Shown one piece after another: positions 18,766-27,054 of a stretch of DNA of 29,953 nt. The DNA is from Stramenopiles sp. TOSAG23-2 (taxonomy: Eukaryota; Sar), in assembly GCA_900128395.1 (NCBI GenBank), contig LT649385.1, forward strand, positions 1-29,953, in the 5' to 3' direction. Positions within the stretch are counted from its first letter, which is position 1; each line of letters begins with the position of its first letter. The translations under genes were made by a program, and so were the position numbers. The notes under the pieces are model-generated. The model did no database searches and was not told the origin of the DNA. It saw nothing but the letters and a program-made list of their open reading frames with translations.

Positions 18766-21700
18766 TTACTTTTCATCATCATCACTACGTTTGAAATACG
18801 GATACAAATTTTGAACCAACCTTGCAATACGAAATGCATTATAATCTTCTACGTGTTTGCCTTTTTTTTGTAAAATTAATTTAACAGTTTCAATCCTTTT
18901 TGAAACATCACTAGCATCTTCTTCTAGTAATCTATGACATAAACCAATTAAAATATCTTCATAATCATTTGGATTTTCCACTTGCAAACCAAATGTTCTA
19001 ATACAAAATTGTTTTAGATTACCATATATAAATTGTCGCGGACCGTCATTATTGCATAAGAAACCCCTAATCTTTTCTGGAGTGCGAGTTTCAATATTTT
19101 GAACAAATACTTGATACAAATTTTTCTGTTTTTTATTTCTTTTCTTCCTCTTTTTTTTTGATTTCTGTCCAGTCGACTCTGCATCTTCTAATTCAAGTAA
19201 AGCAGTTACTGCTTTTGGTTGTAATTTTTCTCGAGTTTCTATATAATATTCCCCTGATGGACATAAATATTTCTTTCCTTCCTCTAGAACAAGGTTTAAT
19301 TTATCCGGTAGAGTTTGGAAGAGTTTCCTAACAAAATATACAGTTCCAAAATATTGTGAAACGGAATTTGCAACAGAATCACTTAAACTTAAAATATCAG
19401 GTAAATATTTTTCCCATTTATGGCAAATATAATATTCAGCCACTTTAACTTTATTATAATTTTTTCCTAATAATCCAAATCCATTGTAATCTTCACCAAT
19501 TTCAAAAACAACGAAGCCTTCTGGAGAAATGGTCTCTGGTTGGCCGAATGTACAAAATTGAGAAGAAATGGCGACATATTCATCCATTGTAATTTCTCCC
19601 CTAATACATTGTGTTAATGAACTGATTATCTGATTGAGTTCTCCTACTGTGCTTGTTACAAAACCAGCTGGCATATCAAGTGGAAGAAATATTTGTCGTA
19701 AATTATCAGCAATTGTTGCTGATGGAATATATTGCCAACTATCACGATTATCCTCAAAGTTAATTCCAAGAAGCCTAAAGGACCCTCTAGATTGAGGTCC
19801 ATTTGCAGTCAATTCCCAATGAAATCGACCTTGATAATCTTTACTACCTTTATTACAACATTCAAACATCAATACTGCCTTTCCTTGTAATCTCGTTTTA
19901 ACGATTGAGAAAAAAGCTTTAATTGTAGACAAAAATGGCATTATAACATCTTCAATATAATCTTTTGGTGGTTTGTCTTTATCCAAGGACATGTTTGGAT
20001 AAAATATTTGTTGAAAAGAAGTAACAATACCAACATTTACCATATCACCAGCAATCATAGTCTTTTGACTTTGAAAAACAATTATAAAAGGCAGTTCCTC
20101 GCATATTGCAAGGAGTTTTTGTGCAAATCCCGTGTGATCGTTGTTCATAATTTCTACATACGATTGGTAACATTTATCTGTTTTTGGAACTAGAACTACT
20201 GAACAAAGCATTCCATCATCTTTTCCAACAGATAGTAACTTTAACGGAGTACTACCATCTGACGAACGCAACGTTTTTAACAGAGCTTGTTGTTCTTTAG
20301 CAAAATGTTGTTGGTATTTATAATTTTCAACATCGCCCTCGACATTTGCAGTATTACTTGTAACAAGTTCTGTTCCTCTTTGAAGTTGCTCGCATGCAAC
20401 ATGAATGGGTTCTTTGTTGGGACCTAACAAAATTTTAAACCCCCTAGCTTGCCTTCCCCATTTCGTCCAAACTTGAGAATACTCTAGATAAGTTACGATA
20501 GCAGTTTGTATAGAACCATAAGTCCTTTCACGAAAGGTAAAACCTCTTTTAGCAAACCAAGCTGTCATTCCATCATAACCACCTTTTTCATGGTATATTT
20601 TTTGTAATAATTGAAATAGTGGCATGTCAATGAAATCATTTGATATTGCTGCAACACCAAGAAAATCAGCAACTGGCGAATTTAAAGTAGGATGGCCTAT
20701 ACGTTTTATTAACCTTTCAAAACATAAACATATATACCCATCAGGATCTGTAATTTCTTGTTGAAACATTTTGTCCACAAAATCAGGCTTTCCACTTGCA
20801 CATGTTGTATCAAAAATCAAAACATCGCATTGCAATGTTGGAATGATTCCTTCAACATATCGATAACAACCACCACCAATCTCTAGTAGTTGATCAGCAG
20901 CTAAATATTTTACAGAGACACCACGGCCTTCAAGTATTTTTATAACATTGTTCCACATAGTTGATTTACCACTTGCAACGCAACCTTGACAAGAAATTGC
21001 GAATGTTTTTTTAATACTTTCAACAAGTCGAACTTTTTGGTCCTGAAGCACATCTACACCAATTACTTTCGGGCTACTTAGATATGGAACACATTCATCA
21101 TCGAACAAAACACCATAATCACCTGAAGTAGCTTTTAATAATCGCAGTTGTTTACTATTTGCTTTGGCAATACATCGTTGATTTTCCGTTTTTCCATCAA
21201 TTCGTTCTGGTTCAAAACTAATTGGAAAATTTGTTGGACGATCAAGAAATGTTGTTGCAAGTTTATTAAAACAGGCTCTCATTGTTTCTGGATCTTGTTG
21301 ACATCGGCGATTTGTTATGAAATGGATATATTCCGGTGAAAGCTGATTTAAAATTTGAAGTAATGGCTTTCCTGTATAATTTTCCATTGTCCACTTTGGA
21401 GTATTGAATGTTTTAAAATCAAATGTGCCGTTATTAAGGAGGGGTTTATGACAGCCATCTTTCACACCAAAAGTTGTATTGTCAATATCAAGACCAATAT
21501 GAACGGGATCAGTCCCACCTCTTTTTTTCATTAAACAAACATAACCATAAAATTTCACGATATTATCTGATTGAAATTTGATTATATTATTTATGTCTGT
21601 TTTACATAAACTACCAAGTGCGCTAGCAAAGCCTGTTGGAGATTCTACTGTCATATGATATGCACCATCACCAGCTTCTTGTGGAGGTCTGTCGGTTATC

Positions 21701-22395
21701 CCATCAACACTAACTAACAAACCCCTATATTCACCTTCTTGAACACCAAAATTATTTTCCGATGTATGTATAGCATCGTATGTTCCATAAATTTGAATGT
21801 TTCGTTTTTTACCTAATAAATTAATAAGATCAGACATCGTCAAATCATATTTTACAGTTATATGAAGATCTTTATCTATTTTACTAATAATATTACTTGA
21901 TTCTTCTGGTAAAATAGATGCAATATATTCTTTTCGAAATGGGATGGTTAAATAATAATCTTTCAGCTTTATTGGAGTAACGTAAGCTTTTACTTCTTTT
22001 GTTTTGTGTTCCTTTACATCATCGATGATTTGAGATGCAAGTTGTAACGCAATTTCATTTGAATCGACTAAGTTGATAGATTGATGGATTCTATCCATTT
22101 CCTTGCAAATTTCCGTTGCGTGAATGCCTAAAATTTCATCTTTTGTATCTTTTATTTTCTTCCATATTTTTGCTGAAGGATGAGAACGTTTATCATTAGT
22201 TGTAAATATAGGAATAGGCTTTCCAGAGCCTGGAACTGGTTTAACTTCATAATTTTTATTAACTGCTGGCAATTTTTTACTAATTATAGGGAATAAAGTA
22301 TTAATTGCAAGTGCAGCCATTTCAGGATTCTCTGCTAATTGCATAAGAGCGGTCATCTCATTCATCTCTTGTTTTTCTTCAAGTATGGAGGTCAT
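18766..22395 (-). CDS. Multidomain RNA repair enzyme: 2H phosphodiesterase, HAD phosphatase, kinase, RNA ligase
   Basis: This is a 1209-residue single-exon protein. Residues 145-290 carry two H-x-T motifs (HITVKY at 178, HMTVES at 247), as in 2H cyclic phosphodiesterases. Residues 298-450 carry HAD motifs: LDIDNT (nucleophile Asp303, Asp305), FITNR (359-363) and LFDDE (430-434). This resembles the 3'-phosphatase of T4 Pnkp/PNKP. Residues 465-600 are a P-loop kinase: GCVASGKST (471-479), AADQL (Asp501), IFDTT (527-531) and a lid-like RLIKRIGHP. Residues 620-1000 are an Rnl1-like ligase: RQARGF before motif I, KDDG (Lys725, AMP acceptor), FECC (844), EGFVV (959) and KVK (982-984). The C-terminal 200 residues have a Lys/Arg block (1080-1091) and an unknown helical domain. 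Together these would heal and seal broken RNA, as in tRNA splicing or repair. Domain identities come from motifs; the overall role is inferred. Confidence 0.85.
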   Translation of the reverse strand: MTSILEEKQEMNEMTALMQLAENPEMAALAINTLFPIISKKLPAVNKNYEVKPVPGSGKPIPIFTTNDKRSHPSAKIWKKIKDTKDEILGIHATEICKEMDRIHQSINLVDSNEIALQLASQIIDDVKEHKTKEVKAYVTPIKLKDYYLTIPFRKEYIASILPEESSNIISKIDKDLHITVKYDLTMSDLINLLGKKRNIQIYGTYDAIHTSENNFGVQEGEYRGLLVSVDGITDRPPQEAGDGAYHMTVESPTGFASALGSLCKTDINNIIKFQSDNIVKFYGYVCLMKKRGGTDPVHIGLDIDNTTFGVKDGCHKPLLNNGTFDFKTFNTPKWTMENYTGKPLLQILNQLSPEYIHFITNRRCQQDPETMRACFNKLATTFLDRPTNFPISFEPERIDGKTENQRCIAKANSKQLRLLKATSGDYGVLFDDECVPYLSSPKVIGVDVLQDQKVRLVESIKKTFAISCQGCVASGKSTMWNNVIKILEGRGVSVKYLAADQLLEIGGGCYRYVEGIIPTLQCDVLIFDTTCASGKPDFVDKMFQQEITDPDGYICLCFERLIKRIGHPTLNSPVADFLGVAAISNDFIDMPLFQLLQKIYHEKGGYDGMTAWFAKRGFTFRERTYGSIQTAIVTYLEYSQVWTKWGRQARGFKILLGPNKEPIHVACEQLQRGTELVTSNTANVEGDVENYKYQQHFAKEQQALLKTLRSSDGSTPLKLLSVGKDDGMLCSVVLVPKTDKCYQSYVEIMNNDHTGFAQKLLAICEELPFIIVFQSQKTMIAGDMVNVGIVTSFQQIFYPNMSLDKDKPPKDYIEDVIMPFLSTIKAFFSIVKTRLQGKAVLMFECCNKGSKDYQGRFHWELTANGPQSRGSFRLLGINFEDNRDSWQYIPSATIADNLRQIFLPLDMPAGFVTSTVGELNQIISSLTQCIRGEITMDEYVAISSQFCTFGQPETISPEGFVVFEIGEDYNGFGLLGKNYNKVKVAEYYICHKWEKYLPDILSLSDSVANSVSQYFGTVYFVRKLFQTLPDKLNLVLEEGKKYLCPSGEYYIETREKLQPKAVTALLELEDAESTGQKSKKKRKKRNKKQKNLYQVFVQNIETRTPEKIRGFLCNNDGPRQFIYGNLKQFCIRTFGLQVENPNDYEDILIGLCHRLLEEDASDVSKRIETVKLILQKKGKHVEDYNAFRIARLVQNLYPYFKRSDDDEK

Positions 22396-23074
22396 ATTTT
22401 TTATTATTAATTTGGGGATTATATATATTATAAATTATACTTATTTTTTTTAATCTTGTTGTAATATATATATATATATCTTGTACTTGTTATTAAATTT
22501 TCTTTTACCTGCGTACGTTTTCTTTTTACAGTGTCGTGTTTATATTAATGTTACCTACAAGTATATATATATCTATATCTATGGGCATATCTTTTTCCGT
22601 GCATATATTTTTCTTCTTCTTCTCTATCTCATTTGCACTCTGGCACTCTTCTTCTTCCGGCTTTCCGGAATCCATTAGAATTTGTTTGTACTTATTTCAT
22701 ATTATGGTATTGTATATGCTGTTTTAATGCCTATATAAAAACTAACCCGGAAAAAAAGAGACATATATATATGTGCATATATGAACGTGTTGTTTGAAAG
22801 TCTTATGCACCTAGATTATGACATTATGACCCCGTACACCGGGACGGAAGAAGTTTTTTCTCTAGGGAGTATTAGTGTAGATGACATGTGCACATCAGTT
22901 TGCAAATTAAAGAATAATATTTTATAAAAATTAAATATTTTACCATAATGGTGTGAAATATACGAAGCCCGTGTAAAATTCGTATAGTAGAAGAGTAAAT
23001 AGTAAAACGATTGTGGGTGTTAAAATCTACGTATACGAAATATGTATGATACACGTTTTTTACTCGTCGCGCAG
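22396..23074. other. Intergenic region with short GC hairpins
   Basis: The gap lies between two minus-strand genes: the promoter side of the RNA-repair gene and the 3' side of the SEC14-GOLD gene. It has TA tracts (about 22468-22479 and 22563-22578), a perfect 6-bp hairpin at 22655-22670 and a weaker CCCG/CGGG one at 22831-22843. Plus-strand frames at 22481-22727 overlap each other and read as low-complexity Phe/Leu/Ile text, so I do not call them. Confidence 0.45.
22655..22670. other. Perfect short GC hairpin
   Basis: TTCCGG and CCGGAA flank a CTTT loop. It is a strong small stem in an AT-rich spacer. A similar CCCGG-AAA-CCGGG stem follows the ALG10 stop. Function is unknown. Confidence 0.45.
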
Positions 23075-24325
23075 TCACTTCCTTTCTACTGTCTCTAAAG
23101 CATAAGACACCTTATTACTATTCCACCAACTATGTTTATTGCTCCATTTAAATAAAACTAAACCTTCCTCGCCTGCTTTAATGACATATTCCCCCGTTTG
23201 TTCACCATCAGCTTTTAATATTTTCGTTTCCTTTACTATTGGTGTCTCAATCGTACCATCATTATTATTGCTATTGCAATAAAATAAAACACTAAACATA
23301 ATATCCTTTGTCTCTGCATTAAATTTCCATGATATTTTTGAAATTTTAGTTGAATCAACTTCTATAAAAACTTCTTTTACCTTACCCGCTTTTACTTCTA
23401 TATATTTTCCATTCATACTCTTACTATCCTCTTCATTATCTTTTGCTTTCCGGAAACTAAGTAAAGTGCTTAATGTACGTGTACTAATTTGATTCATAAT
23501 ATATGGTCGATAGTCCTTTCCATGAATAAAAACTCGTTCCCTTGTTCTTTTTGGGATCATTGGTCGTGCCAATGCAAATAATGTACGTACAATTGCCGGG
23601 GCATTAATCAAAAATATACGACCAACATATTCAACATGTGTTGCTGTTAATGCTCTCTCGTTAAAATCTTTATCAAAAGCAGAATATGCTTTGTTATTCA
23701 AATTTCGCATACTTGCACCAGCACAATCAGCAATAACAACTTGTTTAATTAACCTATTGTATTTTCGTGTTAATCTATCCATTTGTATTTGACGTAAAAT
23801 CAAATCTTCCAACTTATGTTGCCATAATTGCTCAAAAGTCAATTCTTCCATCAATTTATAGGTATCATGGTCACCAGTGGGAATGTAAATAATAACATGC
23901 CCAGTGGGTGTTGTACCAGCTGATAATTGATTTGGACAATGTTTATTCACAATTTCCCCATGTATTAAATCTCCCTGTCCAAATAAAGGTTTATTTTCAA
24001 ATAATTTGATCATTTTTTCACGCATTTCATCCAACTTAAACTCTTTCCTTAAATTGATATGTTTTTCAAACAATTCCACAGATACTTTTAAATCCCGATC
24101 GCAACCTCTTAAAAAACGCAATAAATTATATTTACCTGTAACTTCAGGAAAATCTGCATGTGGACCATCTAAAAGTGATTTTTCATTTAATTTATTTTTA
24201 AATTCTTCAATTAATTTTTCCTCCTCTGGTGAAGCTAGTTGCGTATCAAATGATGGGTCGTCAACCATGTGTGCTAAATTATTTGTTGTTGTATCATCAT
24301 TTTTGTTTGTTACCAAGCTAGCCAT
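23075..24325 (-). CDS. SEC14-like (CRAL-TRIO) protein with C-terminal GOLD domain
   Basis: This 416-residue protein starts at the ATG at 24325. A CRAL-TRIO N-terminal helical segment (LLRFLRGCDRDLK at residues 68-80) leads into a SEC14 lipid-binding domain at about 115-290 (VVIADCAGAS, then AYSAFDKDF, then GRIFLINAPAI). Residues about 305-413 form a GOLD domain ending FKWSNKHSWWNSNKVSYAL, a pattern typical of SEC14L and plant patellins. Such proteins bind and present phosphoinositides or other lipids and act in Golgi or endosomal trafficking or plasma-membrane signalling. It is intron-free and complete. It is divergently placed from the ERGIC3 gene, separated by about 960 bases. Confidence 0.93.
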   Translation of the reverse strand: MASLVTNKNDDTTTNNLAHMVDDPSFDTQLASPEEEKLIEEFKNKLNEKSLLDGPHADFPEVTGKYNLLRFLRGCDRDLKVSVELFEKHINLRKEFKLDEMREKMIKLFENKPLFGQGDLIHGEIVNKHCPNQLSAGTTPTGHVIIYIPTGDHDTYKLMEELTFEQLWQHKLEDLILRQIQMDRLTRKYNRLIKQVVIADCAGASMRNLNNKAYSAFDKDFNERALTATHVEYVGRIFLINAPAIVRTLFALARPMIPKRTRERVFIHGKDYRPYIMNQISTRTLSTLLSFRKAKDNEEDSKSMNGKYIEVKAGKVKEVFIEVDSTKISKISWKFNAETKDIMFSVLFYCNSNNNDGTIETPIVKETKILKADGEQTGEYVIKAGEEGLVLFKWSNKHSWWNSNKVSYALETVERK

Positions 24326-25285
24326 GTTTTTATTTATATATATATATGTATGTATGTATCAATATGTGTTTTATATGATAATAATTACTTTAGATTGATC
24401 GAAATAAAAAATGTTACAATATCTTGCCACATCACAACTCCTCCTCTCTTTCTATTTATATATAAATATATATATATGTTAACTGATATACAGAAGTATG
24501 ATATGTAATTTGTCTCTATCTTCAATATTTTAAAGATGGTTATTATATAAAAAATAGCATGCACATATGCACATCATCAATGGATTATTGTTACAATATA
24601 CCACAGTAAATTTTTAAAAATTGCAAAAAAGTTCTTGAACAATTTACTTATTACCACAAATAACAATTTCAGAAAGTTAATACTGTGTGGTGTTATTGTG
24701 GTGAAAAAAACAGTATTGATTAACCTTAAAAAAAATATCACACCTTAACCTCCTGTCTTTTCGTTTGGGTCTCTCTCTGCTGTGTCTCTGTGGTGTGTTC
24801 GTGTTAGAGCATTCTACGATTAAAATGGAAATTCGTGATACCTACCTCTGCAATTCTGGCAAAAATACCTGAATATTTCACTATTTATTTGGATTTATAT
24901 CTTTATATCCCTACTATTCGGGCATCAATATAATTGTATTTATTTCCATGATATATCGAATTGGAATTGTTTAATAGAAAAAAATATGCCACCAGTCATC
25001 AGAAGAAGACTTTTTGTTGTTTCGTTTTTGAATGAATTAAAATTGATTTTTTATCTATATATTTATATATTTGCACAAGCTTTATTAATGGCAAAAGCTG
25101 TTTTCATCTATATATCCATGTGTAAAGAACAACACCGCTACGTTACTATATAATATATGAAACAGTTTGTTTGTTGGTTTGGGTTAATTACGTACAAGTT
25201 GTAAGAATCATATCTCTTTTTATTCTATTTTATTTTTTTAGGTGGAAAATAATTATAATTAAATTAATATTTATAAACAAAAAAC
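24326..25285. promoter_or_regulatory. Large divergent intergenic region (SEC14-GOLD and ERGIC3 promoters)
   Basis: Both flanking genes begin here. It holds a pyrimidine-rich stretch near 24765-24800 (TCTCTCTCTGCTGTG), a short upstream frame ATG to TGA at 24825-24872 (15 residues) and a probable 5'UTR intron right before ERGIC3. No complete gene or RNA gene is recognised. Promoter elements are not identifiable beyond TA-rich tracts. Confidence 0.45.
25201..25241 (+). other. Probable 5'UTR intron of the ERGIC3 gene
   Basis: A GTAAGA donor at 25201 and a pyrimidine-rich acceptor ending TATTTTTTTAG at 25241 delimit 41 bases, 44 bases before the ERGIC3 ATG. Both sites match the eukaryotic consensus well. 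Removing it does not change the coding region. The small size is near the lower limit, and a donor further upstream is possible. Confidence 0.45.
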
Positions 25286-26593
25286 ATGAGACGTCGGAAA
25301 GTAGTCCCACATGATTTAAAAGTCAGTGAAAGTTCAGTAGTTGATTCCTTACCAAAGTTAGATTTGTTTCCAAAAATTGAAAGGGAATATAGTGTACAAA
25401 CTTCAGAAGGTGGTGCTATATCCATTGTTACATACATTATCATGTTAGTATTGTTTTTCAGTGAATTTTTAAGCTACTCACGATTACGTGTTACAGAACA
25501 TTTGCAAGTTGATAAAGAAGCTGAAGGGCGTTTACGTATCAATTTAAATATTACTTTTCCAAAATTAACTTGCGCAGACGTTAATTTAGTTGCTATGGAC
25601 GTTGCTGGTGAGCATCAACTTGGAATATCCCATACGGTCCATAAACATCGTTTGGATAAAGACGGAAATACAATTGGTGAAAAATTTGCTTCTAAATTGG
25701 TCACAAAACATGATGTGGAAGATCATACTGCAGTGAAACCTTTGCCAAAAGATTATTGTGGTAGCTGTTATGGTGCTTCTAAAAAGTTAGAGAATGGAAA
25801 AGATTCTTGTTGTAATGATTGTGATAGTGTGAAAGCAGCATATGCTAGGAAAGGATGGGATGTCAGTGGTGTCGTGACTACTGCGGAACAATGTGTAAGA
25901 GAATTGAAAAATCCTTCAATGAGCTCACAACATGGGGAAGGTTGCAACGTCGAAGGACATTTGCAAGTAAATAAAGTTGCTGGTAATATACATATAGCAT
26001 TAGGTAAAAGTAGAAGTGTGAATGGTCGATTGATACATCAATTTAGTCCTGGTCAATTAAACCATTTTGATACATCGCATGTTATCAATACATTGTCATT
26101 TGGTGAACCATTTCCAGGTCAAACGAATCCATTAGATACCGTGTCACGTAATATTGACATCCATAAAAGTAAAACAGGGGTATATCAATATTACATCAAA
26201 GTAATCCCAACCTTGTATACAAAATCCAATGGTGTTGGCTTGAGTAGTAATCAATATTCATATACGGATAAATTTGTTCCTGTTGGAGAAGGTGTACCAG
26301 AGCATGAGGAGGCGAAAAAAGAACATGAACCACACAAAGGTCATGGACATCGACATCCATCTATTATACGTGCATTGCCAGGTGTCTTTTTCATTTATGA
26401 TATGAGCCCTTTTGTAGTACGAAGGACGGAGGAAACTACATCATTTTTTCATTTTCTTGTACGATTATGTGCTGTACTTGGTGGTGTATTTGCTGTGTCA
26501 AGTATGCTTGATCGTTTCTGGGGTGGGGCAATTCAACTTGTTACTGGTAAAAAACGAAGGAGAAGTAGTGGAAGTGGAATGATGTTTCGGTAA
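25286..26593 (+). CDS. ERGIC3: ERGIC3 / ERV46 cargo receptor
   Basis: This is a complete 435-residue ERGIC and Golgi membrane protein. The N-terminal cytosolic segment includes LDLFPKIEREYSVQTSEGGA. A membrane helix lies at about 46-62. The lumenal domain has the family cysteine signature CGSCYGA (158-164) with CCNDC (175-179) and AYARKGW (185-191). EGCNVEGHLQVNKVAGNIH (218-236) is also highly typical of ERV46. The second membrane helix is at about 386-405, followed by a short basic cytosolic tail. ERV46 pairs with ERV41 to cycle between ER and Golgi and carry or retrieve cargo. A His/Glu-rich insert (residues 339-358) is a local peculiarity. The start is the ATG at 25286 after an A-rich leader. 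Confidence 0.96.
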   Translation: MRRRKVVPHDLKVSESSVVDSLPKLDLFPKIEREYSVQTSEGGAISIVTYIIMLVLFFSEFLSYSRLRVTEHLQVDKEAEGRLRINLNITFPKLTCADVNLVAMDVAGEHQLGISHTVHKHRLDKDGNTIGEKFASKLVTKHDVEDHTAVKPLPKDYCGSCYGASKKLENGKDSCCNDCDSVKAAYARKGWDVSGVVTTAEQCVRELKNPSMSSQHGEGCNVEGHLQVNKVAGNIHIALGKSRSVNGRLIHQFSPGQLNHFDTSHVINTLSFGEPFPGQTNPLDTVSRNIDIHKSKTGVYQYYIKVIPTLYTKSNGVGLSSNQYSYTDKFVPVGEGVPEHEEAKKEHEPHKGHGHRHPSIIRALPGVFFIYDMSPFVVRRTEETTSFFHFLVRLCAVLGGVFAVSSMLDRFWGGAIQLVTGKKRRRSSGSGMMFR

Positions 26594-27054
26594 AAAAAAT
26601 AAAAAAATATGTACGGTACATAAAATATGAATAGTACTTGAGATATATATATCTTCTCTGTCTCTCACATTTTACTTTTACCTCTCTGCAACAATATTTT
26701 TCTTTCATTAATTCCAACAATAAAAATACGACGATTTAATTTTTTCATCCGAATATTTATCCAAATAATATTAATATTAGTATACTAATACTGTACTTAC
26801 GTTTTTTTTCATTTTTGAAGCGACGACGCGGTTTTTTTTTTGCTCCAAACAAACAACAGATCTGATCTAAAAAATATTAAAAAATTTTGAATCGCATGTG
26901 TTAGGTGTTGCAATCATCTTGAGAGAGATAGAGAAAAAAGTAGTAATTTAAAAATGATGGTGATAATACCAAAAAGTTAACCCATCCACTCTGCCCTTGA
27001 TATTATATAAAAGAAAACGTCTTCCCACACACACACACGCACACACACAAAAGG
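26594..27054. other. Intergenic region and ALG10 leader
   Basis: The gap lies between two plus-strand genes. It has an A-rich 3'UTR start with AATAAA-like sequence directly after the ERGIC3 stop, a T run near 26833, and a CA repeat abutting the ALG10 start. No gene is seen. The frame on the other strand at 26948-27151 reads the CA repeat and is spurious. Confidence 0.5.
27026..27049 (+). repeat. CA microsatellite just before the ALG10 start
   Basis: A 24-base (CA)n tract interrupted once by CG ends five bases before the ATG at 27055. It therefore lies in the 5' leader. Length changes could alter expression or start-codon context. Confidence 0.85.

Noticed and set aside
22481..22727. Two overlapping plus-strand frames between minus-strand genes
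   Set aside because: They read as Phe/Leu/Ile/Tyr-rich low-complexity text from TA and T tracts and overlap each other in different frames.
24838..24847. ATACCTACCT resembling the 5' end of U1 snRNA
   Set aside because: The match is imperfect and no U1 stem-loops or Sm site follow; it lies inside a tiny upstream frame.
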